Shown here piece after piece: positions 1-9,567 of a stretch of DNA of 64,000 bases. A model generated the notes under the pieces. That model searched no databases, was not told the origin of the DNA, and saw only the letters and a program-made list of their open reading frames with translations. Source of the stretch: Planococcus shenhongbingii (GTDB lineage Bacteria; Bacillota; Bacilli; Bacillales_A; Planococcaceae). Each line of letters opens with the position of its first letter. Within the stretch, counting starts at the first letter, position 1. The stretch is from assembly GCF_030413635.1 (NCBI RefSeq), contig NZ_CP129235.1:2728001-2792000 (forward strand), written 5' to 3'. The position numbers were made by a program, and so were the translations under genes.

Positions 1-667
1 GCTTAGCTTGGATTTCACTGACCGAACCTTGGGCAATCAGTTTGCCCGCATCAATCACGCCAATGCTGTCACACATTTCTGCGAGCTCCGGCAAGATATG
101 AGAGGATATGAGAATGGTTTTGCCCATCGATTTCAGTTCTTTCAAAATCTCCCGCATCTCTACTCGAGCTCGTGGATCCAGCCCTGAAGCCGGTTCATCC
201 AGTATTAGCACTTTCGGGTCATGGATCAATGCCCTGGCAAGGCACAACCGCTGTTTCATGCCTCGTGACAGCAAATCTACGTATTCATAGCGTTTCTGGC
301 TAAGATTGACAAGCTCCAGTAATTGTGGAATGAGCTGTTCCCGCTCTTTCGGTTTCAATCCATAGCTGGCGCCGTAAAAATCCAAATATTCATTTGCTTT
401 TAACTGGTCGTAAACACCAAAAAAATCAGGCATATAGCCAATTTGTTTTCTTACTTCATGGGCATTCTTGATGATGCTTAAGCCGTTGATAAATGCATCT
501 CCTGCGGTCGGCTGCAGCAGCGTCGCCAAAATTGAAAACGTGGTTGATTTACCGGCACCATTGGCCCCTACAAAACCGAACACAGTGCCATCTTCCACTG
601 TCAGGTTCAAATCCTGCAAGGCATAAAAAGAGCCGTATTTTTTTGTTAATCCGATGGTTTCAATCAT
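1..667 (-). CDS. ABC transporter ATP-binding protein (partial)
   Basis: ATPase subunit of an ABC transporter, cut by the window edge so only about the first 222 residues are visible. The Walker A motif GANGAGKST lies near residue 35, the signature reads LSRGMKQR, the Walker B reads VLILDEP, and an SSH switch histidine follows. This arrangement is typical of exporter/CcmA-type ATPases that pair with a separate membrane subunit. The ATG overlaps the TGA of the upstream 785-residue membrane protein (ATGA), implying translational coupling. The substrate cannot be told from the sequence. Confidence 0.93.
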   Translation of the reverse strand, partial: MIETIGLTKKYGSFYALQDLNLTVEDGTVFGFVGANGAGKSTTFSILATLLQPTAGDAFINGLSIIKNAHEVRKQIGYMPDFFGVYDQLKANEYLDFYGASYGLKPKEREQLIPQLLELVNLSQKRYEYVDLLSRGMKQRLCLARALIHDPKVLILDEPASGLDPRARVEMREILKELKSMGKTILISSHILPELAEMCDSIGVIDAGKLIAQGSVSEIQAK

Positions 668-3021
668 GGAGCCACCACACCTTTCAGCTTGATTTTTGGC
701 AAGGTCACTTCGGGCTGGCTGTTTGCGGAACTAGTTTCCACTACAAATTTGATATGACCTTCCGGAGAGATGTAGTCGCTGACTGCTTCTGTGATGGCTT
801 GCTGGTTATTGGTGATTTCTTCAGTTTTTCCCGTTTTCATATTGTAGATGGATAATCCAATATTTTGTTTAGCGGCAGTGACCATCAATTCTTTCCACGT
901 GGTCTTTTTCAGATCCACTGCATCCGTTATCCGGTAAGCCACTTCATATTTGCCATTGTCCATATAATATAGATAAGGATCCGGAGGAACATTCTCAAAA
1001 TAAGAAGAGCCATTTACTCCATTGACTTCTAGACTGAATGTATCCGCGTTTAAACTGATTTCCCCTTTTAAGTTCATGTCCGGCTTGAATGGCTGGGCGA
1101 TCAAATGAACAGCGGAAACGGAAGCCCGCTGTTTTTCCAAAGTAATAGGAACAATCGCATTGTTCGTATACGCAATCACATAAGGAGAACTTTCGTTGCT
1201 TTCCAATTGATTATACGACATCGACAAAATAGTTTGTTTTCTCGCCTTTTTTAATTCTTCTTTATTCGCGATTGGCTGATAAGCATAAGTCGATCCAATT
1301 GGCGAAGCTGCTGGCAAGATATCCGATTGTACAGGCTGATTGACCTCCAGTTGCTCACCGGGACTTAAATCACCCATTGCCATTAACCGGGTACCGGTCC
1401 AAATTGAAACATCTTCGATTGCAAACGGGAAATTATTTTGGATGGTTCCCGAAATGGTTTGGTCTTCGACTGCCAAATCAACCGCAAAGTTCCCGGTGTT
1501 TTCGATATACGATTCCCCCAGAACAGATCCGACAGACCAATAGCGCATATCCCGCATCGTCAAATTGCTTCCGGTTGCCTGCTGTTCTAAAATTGCCGAT
1601 TGCTGAAGCGGATTTTCACTGAATTGAGTGTCCAGCAAATAGGTCATGGTCGTGCTTGAAGGAGCAGCGAAGCGATAATCTCCTCCCCGGTTTGATAATA
1701 GAGTATTCATATAATAGCCATTCAAACCGCCATCTTGATCTACCTCGAAAAAACCGGTTTGCTGGATTTGCGGATTTGCTATGCGGTCTTTGGCGCCGAT
1801 CGCGAACAAGCCGATTGAAGTAACTAAAGCAGCAGCCGGAATAATAATCCAAGCGTACTCACGCTTATCCTTCTTTTTCAGGATCATGTAAAGGACAGGA
1901 ATGATTAGAATAATATAAATCAGCACGATTCCCATAATCAGGGTTTTAGAAACAGCAAAACTTTCAAATAGCTCGTTTACCTGACCCACTTCATACGTCA
2001 TCATTTCCTTAATCGATTCACCTTGATTCATCATATTAGGTCCAGAGACAGGTGGAAAAAAGCGGGAGGCAAGATCTACATAAGCTTTCTGGGAAGTGAC
2101 CGGTTCATCTCCTAATGAGAAACTTGTTTGGGTGATGGTTCCGGAACCTACTTGCATGCTGGCAGCCAGAACTTCCCCTTTCTGTTCAATGAGCGGGACT
2201 GCCCCCTCTTTTAAGGTAGCTTCAAAGACAGGGACCGGCGTTTCTAAAGATGGTATCATCGCTTCGCTTGGAGCCCCAAGTTCCAATGGCAAAAACTCAC
2301 TGAGATTTCCCATAGCGGCAGAAATATTTTCTGTAGACCCTACTACAACATGGCCGCCCTGCTGTATCCATTGCAATACAGCTTGCTGCACCGCTTCCGG
2401 CAAATCACCATAAGAAAATTCATCCACCAGCAAATAATCGACCGTCTCCCACGCCAGCGCTTCTGTCGGCAATGAAAATTGGTTCATTTGGTTCAAGTGG
2501 AAAATTTGGGTCGACTCACTGCCCGCCGGAGATATTTGATCCAATTGCAAAAGCCGGTCTGAGTTATTAGTCAATGTAGCGATGAACAATGAAGAAGGTG
2601 AAAAGAATCCGGGACTTAAGGTTTTAGAGCCTTTAAAGTTAATCGATTTGCCATCTTCCCATCCTCCTTCATATAAAAAGATAGTTTGTATAGAAGGTCC
2701 ACCCATTGACATCATATCGGACAAACCCGGCACTGCGACTTGGATGGTCTTTGTTTCGCCTGCGGCTAACTCGACCGGGACCGATAAGCCGGCGCCAAGA
2801 CTATAGGTTTCGCTGTAACTCAAGACTAGGTCACCGGAAAAATCGGAACCGCCGTTGCTTAAGGTGAATTGAACAGGCAATCCCTTATCGTATTTCACTT
2901 TGTTTTGCAGCCCCGCATCTGCTTTAATGGTCATTTCGGGTGCTGCCAGCGATGTCAGCGGAAGAAAAAATAAAAAAAGGACACAAGCGAATATGCTGAG
3001 TGACATCAATCGTTTAAACAT
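664..3021 (-). CDS. Large membrane-anchored protein with GATase-like domain, ABC-associated
   Basis: A 785-residue protein with an N-terminal signal sequence (residues about 5-27), a long extracytoplasmic beta-rich region, a glutamine-amidotransferase-like stretch near 194-228 (VDYLLVDEF, then GGHVVVGST), two membrane segments at about 361-381 and 390-410, and a further large domain. I start it at the ATG preceded by GGGGG; the reading frame stays open 22 codons further upstream without a good ribosome site. It is coupled by an ATGA overlap to an ABC ATPase and probably acts with it. No specific function is recognised. Confidence 0.85.
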   Translation of the reverse strand: MFKRLMSLSIFACVLFLFFLPLTSLAAPEMTIKADAGLQNKVKYDKGLPVQFTLSNGGSDFSGDLVLSYSETYSLGAGLSVPVELAAGETKTIQVAVPGLSDMMSMGGPSIQTIFLYEGGWEDGKSINFKGSKTLSPGFFSPSSLFIATLTNNSDRLLQLDQISPAGSESTQIFHLNQMNQFSLPTEALAWETVDYLLVDEFSYGDLPEAVQQAVLQWIQQGGHVVVGSTENISAAMGNLSEFLPLELGAPSEAMIPSLETPVPVFEATLKEGAVPLIEQKGEVLAASMQVGSGTITQTSFSLGDEPVTSQKAYVDLASRFFPPVSGPNMMNQGESIKEMMTYEVGQVNELFESFAVSKTLIMGIVLIYIILIIPVLYMILKKKDKREYAWIIIPAAALVTSIGLFAIGAKDRIANPQIQQTGFFEVDQDGGLNGYYMNTLLSNRGGDYRFAAPSSTTMTYLLDTQFSENPLQQSAILEQQATGSNLTMRDMRYWSVGSVLGESYIENTGNFAVDLAVEDQTISGTIQNNFPFAIEDVSIWTGTRLMAMGDLSPGEQLEVNQPVQSDILPAASPIGSTYAYQPIANKEELKKARKQTILSMSYNQLESNESSPYVIAYTNNAIVPITLEKQRASVSAVHLIAQPFKPDMNLKGEISLNADTFSLEVNGVNGSSYFENVPPDPYLYYMDNGKYEVAYRITDAVDLKKTTWKELMVTAAKQNIGLSIYNMKTGKTEEITNNQQAITEAVSDYISPEGHIKFVVETSSANSQPEVTLPKIKLKGVVAP

Positions 3022-3089
3022 TACAAACCCCCTATTCTTGTCTCTATTAAGTAGTACGTTGCACGGATAAAATAGTTCCTTCCGCATAC

Positions 3090-3125
3090 AAAAAAAAGAG
3101 CAGCCAGCCCGGGGCTGTCTGCTCT
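3090..3125 (-). terminator. Rho-independent terminator after the DAP deacetylase gene
   Basis: On the minus strand the stem AGAGCAG...CTGCTCT, with a GC-rich inner part around CAGCCC/GGGCTG, is followed by a run of eight T. It begins directly after the stop codon of the deacetylase gene and separates it from the membrane-protein/ABC unit. Confidence 0.85.
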
Positions 3126-4241
3126 TTATCGTGTACGGAAAAAATCATGTATAAATTCCGGCATGATTTCAAGAATCGCCTCATCGGGATTCAATTTGGA
3201 ATGGTGCAAACCGAACGGAGAATCGACGCCGGCCCAAAACATCACGCCAGGCAGTTCTTCGGTAAAATAACCGAAGTCTTCTCCTGTCATTGCAGCTTCG
3301 CTCCGGACGGCATGAACTCCAGCATACTCATCAGCGAACCGCAGAAATGCTTCTGCCAGCTCTTCGTCATTGTTGACTTCTAAATAACTGGAGCCGTAAT
3401 CAATTGACACCCGGCAATTATAGCCTTCTTCAACCGCACGGCAAATCGCTTCAATGCGTTTTTTTACTCGAAGCATCGATTCAAGATTCAAAGTACGGAT
3501 GGTGCCTTCAAGGCGCGCATGTTCCGCAATGATATTCTGGACCGTTCCAGCGCTCAGTTTACCGACAGTCAAGACGGCAGAATCCATCGGGTTGACATTG
3601 CGGCTGACAATGGTCTGCAGCTGCATCAATAGAGAGGCGGCCGCTACTGCCATATCTTCTGTTAAATGAGGAAAAGCGGCATGTCCGCCTTTGCCATGCA
3701 AGTCGATATACAGTTCAGAAGTATTCGCAAACAGCAAACCCGGTTTCGTGGCAACTGTTCCTACCGGATGCTCCGGTGCAATATGCAGCGCATAAATCTG
3801 ATCCGGCAAAAATGCCGGTTGGTCGTTTTTCAGCCATTCCCGAAATGGCAGTGCTCCACCAGGACCTTCTTCAGCCGGCTGGAACAAAATCACTGCATCA
3901 TCGGCAATAGGTTCTTCTATCAACCGGTTCAATAAGCCGAGTGCGATCGTCATATGGACGTCGTGCCCGCAGGCGTGCATATACCCTGGATGAGCCGACT
4001 GGAACGGCAAGCCTGTTTCTTCTGTGATCGGCAATCCGTCAATATCCGTGCGCCAACCGATTGTTTTAGTTGACGCTGTACCCCGAACCTTTACAGCGAG
4101 CCCTGTTTTCCATTCAACGACTTCCAAGCGGTCCTGAGAAAGCGTATCAATGTGGGCTTTCAAATAAGTTTGCGTCTTCCATTCCTGAAAACCGATTTCT
4201 GGAATCTCATGCAAGTCTCTTCTGATTTTTAGTAAATCCAT
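3126..4241 (-). CDS. dapL: N-acetyldiaminopimelate deacetylase
   Basis: M20-family amidohydrolase of 371 residues, homologous to B. subtilis YkuR. It removes the acetyl group from N-acetyl-LL-diaminopimelate in the acetylase branch of lysine/DAP synthesis. Metal-site motifs are visible: HACGHDVH at about 89-96, QPAEEG near 121-126, and MTGEDFGYF late in the protein. It follows dapH by 13 bases, so the two form an operon. The start is the ATG at 4241, because the longer frame runs back into dapH. The symbol dapL is also used for an unrelated aminotransferase elsewhere; here it means the deacetylase. Confidence 0.93.
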   Translation of the reverse strand: MDLLKIRRDLHEIPEIGFQEWKTQTYLKAHIDTLSQDRLEVVEWKTGLAVKVRGTASTKTIGWRTDIDGLPITEETGLPFQSAHPGYMHACGHDVHMTIALGLLNRLIEEPIADDAVILFQPAEEGPGGALPFREWLKNDQPAFLPDQIYALHIAPEHPVGTVATKPGLLFANTSELYIDLHGKGGHAAFPHLTEDMAVAAASLLMQLQTIVSRNVNPMDSAVLTVGKLSAGTVQNIIAEHARLEGTIRTLNLESMLRVKKRIEAICRAVEEGYNCRVSIDYGSSYLEVNNDEELAEAFLRFADEYAGVHAVRSEAAMTGEDFGYFTEELPGVMFWAGVDSPFGLHHSKLNPDEAILEIMPEFIHDFFRTR

Positions 4242-4254
4242 CGCCAAAACCCGC

Positions 4255-4968
4255 TTACAGCTGGCGAAGTTCTTGTTTGATTTCTGTTTTCGCCCGTGTT
4301 TTTTCATCCATTAATTTCAAGACGCGCGCAGGAGTTCCGCCCACTACTGAGTTTTCAGGAACATCTTCGATCACGATTGCACCTGCTGCAACAACAGCGC
4401 CTCTTCCTACCCGAACGCCTTCCAGTACAACCGCATTAGCGCCGATCATAACATCGTCTTCAATAATAACCGGCGTAGCAGATGCAGGCTCGATTACGCC
4501 AGCAAGTACGGCTCCTGCACCGATATGGCAGTTCTTTCCGACAGTTGCCCGGCCTCCCATAACAACGCCCATATCGATCATTGTACCGTCTCCGATAACA
4601 GCGCCGATATTAATGACAGCTCCCATCATGATGACACAATTATTGCCGATTTCTACGTTTTCACGGATAAAAGCGCCAGGTTCGATCCGGCTATTGATAT
4701 TTTTCATATCCAATAGCGGAATTGCTGAATTTCTGCGGTCGTTCTCCACCACTGAATCTTCAATTACAGATGCGTTCGCTTCCAAAGCTTTTTGTACTTC
4801 AGCCCATTCGCCGAATACAGTTGCATTATTTCCTTCGCCAAATACTTTCGAACCTTTGCCGAAATCCAGTGAAGCGACGTCTTGGCCTTTTACATAAACT
4901 TTTACCGGCGTCGACTTTGTTGCATTTTGTATGTACGAGATAATTTCATTTGCATCCATCTGCTTCAT
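4255..4968 (-). CDS. dapH: Tetrahydrodipicolinate N-acetyltransferase
   Basis: 237 residues, the length of B. subtilis DapH (YkuQ). It acetylates tetrahydrodipicolinate, the committed step of the acetylase DAP/lysine route. The N terminus [11 protein letters not shown] and the stretch VKVYVKG match the family, and residues about 90-190 are left-handed beta-helix hexapeptide repeats ([20 protein letters not shown] and following). A GAAAGAGG ribosome site precedes the ATG. It is the first gene of the dapH-deacetylase operon; a TATAAT at 5002-5007 upstream is a candidate -10 element. Confidence 0.96.
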   Translation of the reverse strand: MKQMDANEIISYIQNATKSTPVKVYVKGQDVASLDFGKGSKVFGEGNNATVFGEWAEVQKALEANASVIEDSVVENDRRNSAIPLLDMKNINSRIEPGAFIRENVEIGNNCVIMMGAVINIGAVIGDGTMIDMGVVMGGRATVGKNCHIGAGAVLAGVIEPASATPVIIEDDVMIGANAVVLEGVRVGRGAVVAAGAIVIEDVPENSVVGGTPARVLKLMDEKTRAKTEIKQELRQL

Positions 4969-5034
4969 TATTAAAAACCTCTTTCTATAAGTTATGCTGT
5001 AATTATAGCGGATATAGTATAAAAATTCAGCACT

Positions 5035-5916
5035 TTAGCTTAATAAAGCGGCATGTTTTTTGACAATATCGACAAAAGCCTCTACTTGACGCAATTGAAA
5101 CGAAGATTCGTAGCCGATTAGCCATGTATCCCGTGTTAACTCCAGTTCCTCCGCACTGTTTGTGAGCGGCATCTTGTGGATGTTTTCAATTCCGGTTAAT
5201 GTAATTGACGGCAAAATGGCGTAGCCGATGCCGTTGATGGCCATTTGCTTACAGGTCTCAATTTGATCTACAGTAATCTGCCGTTTCGGGTTTGAGGGAA
5301 AATGGCGCTGCCACCATTGCTGAATTTCTTCGTAATAATTGGAATCACTTTTAAATTGGATAAATGGGCGTTCCGTCTTTTCCACCTGATCCAATGATTG
5401 GATTTCCTTGTCCACCAAATATAAGGTGTCCCGGAACAAATGCATCTTTGGCCCTTTCCAGTCGGTATGTCCTCTGACAATCCCGATATGGGCTTCTCCT
5501 TCATACAATGCCCGGGCAATTTCCGAACTCCACCCTGTAATCAAATGGATTTTCGCTTCAGGATAAAGCGTAACAAAATCTTTCAGCACTTTCGGAAGCC
5601 AGTTTTGGCCAATAATTGTTGCACAGGCAATTTTCAGCGTACCATGGACTTTTGACGTCAATGTATGCAGCACTTCAAAAACGTCTTCTTTCCGCTGAAT
5701 CGTTTCTTTGCAATAGTCGATGACTAATTCACCCGCTGGCGTGGGAGTCAGCCCTTTTTGGGAACGGATGAATAATTGCTGCCCCCATTCTTTTTCAATT
5801 GATTGCAGACGCTGGGACAATGCCGGTTGCGATAAGAAAAGGCGTTCGGCAGCTTTTCGCATATTTCCTTCTTCTGCCAGCACTTTGATGATCAATTCTT
5901 CATTAGCCACGGTCAC
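5035..5916 (-). CDS. ccpC: LysR-type transcriptional regulator CcpC
   Basis: 293 residues, closely resembling B. subtilis CcpC, the citrate-responsive repressor of TCA-branch genes such as citB and citZ. The N-terminal winged helix-turn-helix contains NMRKAAERLFLSQPALSQRL; the effector domain keeps the family segments LITGWSSE and VDQIETCKQMA. The start is GTG with an AAGGGG ribosome site five bases away, and it lies inside the end of the upstream MFS gene (14-base overlap). Its position beside dapH matches the ykuM-ykuQ neighbourhood of Bacillus. Coupling to a transporter is unusual and is discussed in the findings. Confidence 0.93.
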   Translation of the reverse strand: MTVANEELIIKVLAEEGNMRKAAERLFLSQPALSQRLQSIEKEWGQQLFIRSQKGLTPTPAGELVIDYCKETIQRKEDVFEVLHTLTSKVHGTLKIACATIIGQNWLPKVLKDFVTLYPEAKIHLITGWSSEIARALYEGEAHIGIVRGHTDWKGPKMHLFRDTLYLVDKEIQSLDQVEKTERPFIQFKSDSNYYEEIQQWWQRHFPSNPKRQITVDQIETCKQMAINGIGYAILPSITLTGIENIHKMPLTNSAEELELTRDTWLIGYESSFQLRQVEAFVDIVKKHAALLS

Positions 5917-7378
5917 TCAACCCCTTTTTTCTTGGCAAGCCGAAAATTAGAACAAAACTGATCAAAGCAAAGACAGCAGTTAATCCGTATACATTTTGCA
6001 GCGCTTGTGAAAGGCCTTCCTGCAAAAAATGGAGCACTTCGACAGGGAGCGCTTCCCGGCTGTCTTTAGTCAGCATCCCATTGACCGAATTCAAGGTATA
6101 ATCCTGCTCGTTGTCTTGAAAATAATTCAGCAATGTAGAATTCAACAGGCTGCCGAGCAATGCCACTCCGATTGTACTGCCAAGATTGCGCATAAACATA
6201 TTGGAGGCCGTCGCCGTACCGCGCTGTTCATAGGAAACCGCAGCTTGGATGGAAACAATAAAAGCTGTGGAAGTTAGGCCCATGCCGACTCCAATCATGA
6301 AACTGGACATCGCCGCCCACATCGGGCCAAATTCAGGCCGCATCAGCACAAACAGCACCGAGCCGATCACCAGGAAAATCCCTCCTGCAAGTGAAGTTTT
6401 GAAATAACCGATTTTGATCAGCAGCTGGCCTGAGAAAAAGGCGGCAATTGGCCAGCCGATCGACATCGCCGTCAATGTGAAACCGGCTATCGTCGCCGGC
6501 TGTTCCATAACACCTGTCACATAAGTCGGCAAATAGCTCGAGACAGAGATTAAAATCATCCCGGTGAATAAAGAAACCAGATTCGCATATAAGATGGATT
6601 TGTTTTTCCAAATGTCAAAAGGCATCATTGGATCTTCCGCTTTTCTTTCAACAAGAACAAAAACGGCAAAAACAGCCACGGCACCCAGTGACAGCGTATA
6701 AGAAGGCAGTGAGTTCCAGGCAAAACCGACTCCGCCCTCCACCAGCCAGTACAGGAAGCTTGTAAGAGACACCGTCAGCAAAAAAGCTCCCATATAATCG
6801 ATCGATGGTTTTGCTTTTTTCTTTGGCTCAACCAGAAAAATCAAAACGCCTGCAAGTGCCAGGATGCCCAGAGGGATATTCACCCAAAAAACATATTCCC
6901 AGCCGATTGTGGCAACCAAAACTCCGCCGATTGCCGGACCGGTTACAGCAGAGATTCCCCAAACACTGGACAAATAACCTTGTATTTTCCCACGCTCTTC
7001 AGCCGTATAGATATCTCCTACAATCGTGGTGGCAATCGGCATAACTGCCCCTGCCCCGATGCCCTGGATAAAACGGTAGAAAATCAGCTGTTCCATAGAG
7101 CCGGCTAACCCGCATAATAAAGATCCTATTAAGAATAAAATAATACCGAATGCAAAAATGGGTTTGCGGCCAAAAATATCCGACAGCTTTCCGTATAACA
7201 GCACCGTGACCGTACTCATCAACAGGTAAGCGGAAAATACCCAGCTGTATTTCGAAAACCCTCCGAGGTCCGCCGAAATGCTTGGCATAGCTGTTGAAAC
7301 GATCGTCGCTTCCACGGCACCGATGAACATGGCTAGCATGACTGAGGCCAGCACGAAAGGCCTGTTTGTTTTTTTCAA
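5903..7378 (-). CDS. MFS transporter, DHA2 (EmrB/QacA) drug-efflux family
   Basis: 491 residues with about 14 membrane segments. Family motifs include the early TIVSTAMPSI segment, motif A GKLSDIFGRKP and motif C GPAIGGVL. I place the start at TTG 7378 (M-KKTNRPFVLAS), because it has AGGTGGGG just upstream and gives the normal family N terminus; the frame stays open about 43 codons further back, but those codons include the leader hairpin. Likely a proton-driven exporter of drugs or metabolites; the substrate is unknown. It overlaps ccpC, with which it must be co-transcribed. Confidence 0.9.
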   Translation of the reverse strand: MKKTNRPFVLASVMLAMFIGAVEATIVSTAMPSISADLGGFSKYSWVFSAYLLMSTVTVLLYGKLSDIFGRKPIFAFGIILFLIGSLLCGLAGSMEQLIFYRFIQGIGAGAVMPIATTIVGDIYTAEERGKIQGYLSSVWGISAVTGPAIGGVLVATIGWEYVFWVNIPLGILALAGVLIFLVEPKKKAKPSIDYMGAFLLTVSLTSFLYWLVEGGVGFAWNSLPSYTLSLGAVAVFAVFVLVERKAEDPMMPFDIWKNKSILYANLVSLFTGMILISVSSYLPTYVTGVMEQPATIAGFTLTAMSIGWPIAAFFSGQLLIKIGYFKTSLAGGIFLVIGSVLFVLMRPEFGPMWAAMSSFMIGVGMGLTSTAFIVSIQAAVSYEQRGTATASNMFMRNLGSTIGVALLGSLLNSTLLNYFQDNEQDYTLNSVNGMLTKDSREALPVEVLHFLQEGLSQALQNVYGLTAVFALISFVLIFGLPRKKGLSDRG

Positions 7379-7403
7379 TTCCCCACCTGCTTTCGATTGA
7401 CAG

Positions 7404-7433
7404 AAAAAAGGCCTCGCAATGAGACCTTTTTTT
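7404..7433 (-). promoter_or_regulatory. Terminator-like hairpin in the MFS gene leader (candidate attenuator)
   Basis: On the minus strand seven A, the stem GGTCTC, the loop ATTGC, the stem GAGGCC and six T form a textbook rho-independent terminator, one U-G pair included. It ends 26 bases before the TTG start of the MFS gene, leaving no room for a promoter between them. A weak promoter, TTCATT (7464-7469) with 16 bases to TACAAT (7442-7447), lies just upstream. Either expression depends on readthrough, or the element mainly stops transcripts from cbpB about 200 bases upstream. Confidence 0.6.
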
Positions 7434-7514
7434 ATGTTTAAATTGTATCCATTCTTAATGAATAATGAAAAAGACATCAACTGCTTGAAATAATATAAGA
7501 CGGACAATTAATGA

Positions 7515-7625
7515 ATTTTTTTACACTCCGCTTCAGACGCTTTGGGCAGGACTTCCGCAGTAAGCCGAGAAGAACACTCGTCTCATAACTCCGCCTCGCC
7601 TCTGTCTGTGCCTGCGCTGAATGAG
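7515..7625. repeat. GC-rich intergenic segment, probable dispersed repeat
   Basis: This non-coding block between cbpB and the MFS gene is clearly richer in GC than its AT-rich surroundings and carries alternating motifs such as GCAGGACTTCCGC and CTCCGCCTCGCCTC. Its purine-rich complement (CACAGACAGAGGCG) resembles part of the repeat region at 16.1-16.4 kb. I see no open reading frame with a ribosome site. That it is a dispersed repeat is inferred from style and resemblance. Confidence 0.4.
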
Positions 7626-7638
7626 TTTTATTGATGCA

Positions 7639-8082
7639 TCATTTTTTTAACTGGTAAATTTGTTTTTTTAATTGTTTAAGTATGACGCGTCGAGTAAGTA
7701 TACCCATGAACATTCCTTCGTCATCAATGACACATAAGAAATTCTGATCAATTAATAAATCCAGGGCTCTTTGAAACCGTTCCGAAATATGGATCAACGG
7801 AAAATCTGTCTGCATGATATCTTCTACACGTATTTCCGGCAAGCGTTCATATTCAATGTGCTCTAACCCAAGAATGGCATCCGTGATCCGCTGAGCATTA
7901 ATCAGGCCGCAAAAATGGTATTTTGAATCCAAAACGGGAATTGCAGCATAACCTGTCTTTGTTAATACGAGAAGTGCATGTTCAGCACTGTTGTTCACTT
8001 GGACATGTGCTACTTTTTCAGATGAAATAATATACTCTTCAATGGGGGTATCGAGAAAATCTCGGCTGGGTAATGAAATCAT
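7639..8082 (-). CDS. cbpB: CBS-domain c-di-AMP-binding protein CbpB/DarB (YkuL)
   Basis: 147 residues made of two CBS domains (about 12-70 and 85-145), the length and layout of B. subtilis YkuL/DarB. In that species the protein binds cyclic di-AMP and, when free of it, stimulates the (p)ppGpp synthetase Rel and pyruvate carboxylase. Family signatures seen are KVAHVQV, HALLVLTKTGYAAIPVLD and FTRR-like LTRRVILKQL. AGGAG lies eight bases before the ATG. It is a stand-alone gene between fadH and the MFS pump. Function is assigned by family; no direct sequence proof of ligand binding is possible here. Confidence 0.92.
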   Translation of the reverse strand: MISLPSRDFLDTPIEEYIISSEKVAHVQVNNSAEHALLVLTKTGYAAIPVLDSKYHFCGLINAQRITDAILGLEHIEYERLPEIRVEDIMQTDFPLIHISERFQRALDLLIDQNFLCVIDDEGMFMGILTRRVILKQLKKQIYQLKK

Positions 8083-8183
8083 ATACTCTACTCCTTTTGC
8101 ATCATAAACGAGTCATCCTGTCTTCGGTTACATCATAACATAACCCGTTTAACGAAACTATTTAATTGTATTTCCAAATCTCC

Positions 8184-8951
8184 TCAAAATGGAAATTTAT
8201 TTAACCACTGCCCGCCATCGAGAGTCACAATTTCACCATTCATATAAGACGCTTTATCTGACATCATAAATGCTGCCAGTTCAGCCACTTCTTCCGGTTT
8301 TCCTAAACGGCCAAGCGGAATCGATTCAAGCGTCCGTTTCGCCGCTTTTTCAGATTCCCATAATTTTTCTGCCCCGCCAGTCCGCTCAATAGGTCCTGGT
8401 GCAATTCCATTTACCCGTATGCCGTATTGAGTGCCCCATTCTACCGCTAACGTCCGAGTTAAAGACATGACGCCTGCTTTTGCAGCTGCCGAGTGTGCCA
8501 CTCCTGCTCCAGCATTCCAGGCATACGTCGCAAGCATGTTGATGATGCTGCCTTTGATGTTATGCTCAATCCAGTAATTGCCTACAGCATGCGAACAGAA
8601 AAAAGTGCCATTCAATACGATATCAATAACAGATCTCCAGCCATTCGGCGATAATTTTTCTGCATGAACGATAAAATTGCCAGCTGCATTATTGACAAGT
8701 CCATCGATTCGCCCAAATTTGTCATGCGCAAATTTCACCATAGCTTTTGCGTGTTCCGGTTCCCGGACATCCATCTGGAAAATTTCCACCGAACCATGCT
8801 GTGCTGCAATTGTAAGAACCGCTGCATTCAGCTTTTCCATATCCCGGCCCGTGATGACCACATTAGCTCCTTCAGAAGCAAATTTCTCAGCCATGTGAAG
8901 CCCCATCCCGCTGGAGCCTCCAGTAACAATAATTGTCTTATCTTTTAACAT
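8184..8951 (-). CDS. fadH: 2,4-dienoyl-CoA reductase (SDR family)
   Basis: 255-residue short-chain dehydrogenase, homologous to B. subtilis FadH (YkuF), which reduces 2,4-dienoyl-CoA during oxidation of unsaturated fatty acids. The Rossmann motif TGGSSGMG is at about 10-17, NNAAGNF near 90, and the carboxy end DGGQWLNKFPF is characteristic of this subgroup. The start at 8951 follows AAGGGGAATTGGAT; the frame extends 11 codons further without a better site. Neighbouring ykyB and cbpB keep the Bacillus yku order. Confidence 0.93.
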   Translation of the reverse strand: MLKDKTIIVTGGSSGMGLHMAEKFASEGANVVITGRDMEKLNAAVLTIAAQHGSVEIFQMDVREPEHAKAMVKFAHDKFGRIDGLVNNAAGNFIVHAEKLSPNGWRSVIDIVLNGTFFCSHAVGNYWIEHNIKGSIINMLATYAWNAGAGVAHSAAAKAGVMSLTRTLAVEWGTQYGIRVNGIAPGPIERTGGAEKLWESEKAAKRTLESIPLGRLGKPEEVAELAAFMMSDKASYMNGEIVTLDGGQWLNKFPF

Positions 8952-9099
8952 ATCCAATTCCCCTTTCAAAAAATATTCCCCCATCCTCTATCATTAAAAA
9001 TCTGTTAAAGCCCAACCCCTTCAGTATACACTGAAGATATTTTTTGATATGATTAATAGGTATTGTCCATAAAAATCTGCTATAGAAAGGAATGAGTCC

Positions 9100-9561
9100 A
9101 TGCCAAGTAAAAAAAATGACACGGATATTGCCCAAGCTATTTTCACAGTCAATAGACATGCGAAAACTGCTCCTGACAACCAATATTTATATGCGTTGAA
9201 AAAAGAAGCCCTTTTATTGATGATCACACAAAACCGTGCTCAAAAAATCGGCCTTCACTTCAGTAAAAACCCCCAGAAAAGCCAACAACAATCTTCAGTC
9301 CTCGTAAAATGCGAAAGTTATTATTTTCACATGTTGCCGAAAAAAGAAGACTTTGAACAGCTTGAGCATTTAGGCCAGTTAGATGAAACCTACCGCAATC
9401 CGCCAAGCAGAATGAATCTAAAAATGGCAAAAGAAATTTTAAGCGAATTTACCGGACTCCAGCCTCAAAAAAAAGAAACAGCTGCTTCTCCTTTTGAAAA
9501 GTCCTATAAGCCGCGTCAAGTAGATCGTTTTTACTCACCTAAAAAATCATATTTTGATTGA
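9100..9561 (+). CDS. ykyB: YkyB family protein
   Basis: 153 residues matching B. subtilis YkyB throughout the N-terminal two thirds (FTVNRHAKTAP, KIGLHFSKNP, SQQQSSVLV, YYFHMLP, LDETYRNPPS). The C-terminal 40 residues are less conserved and polar. The protein is small, soluble and of unknown function. A GGAATGAG ribosome site lies before the ATG. It is transcribed divergently from fadH, as in Bacillus, and ends at a terminator shared with ykwC. Confidence 0.9.
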   Translation: MPSKKNDTDIAQAIFTVNRHAKTAPDNQYLYALKKEALLLMITQNRAQKIGLHFSKNPQKSQQQSSVLVKCESYYFHMLPKKEDFEQLEHLGQLDETYRNPPSRMNLKMAKEILSEFTGLQPQKKETAASPFEKSYKPRQVDRFYSPKKSYFD

Positions 9562-9567
9562 GTTAGT

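Noticed and set aside
4277..4897. 206-codon plus-strand frame opposite dapH
   Set aside because: It is the antisense shadow of the hexapeptide-repeat gene, low in complexity (Thr, Ser, Pro, Ile) and without ribosome site.
7379..7507. N-terminal extension of the MFS protein by 43 residues
   Set aside because: It would translate through the leader hairpin and does not match the family N terminus; no ribosome site.
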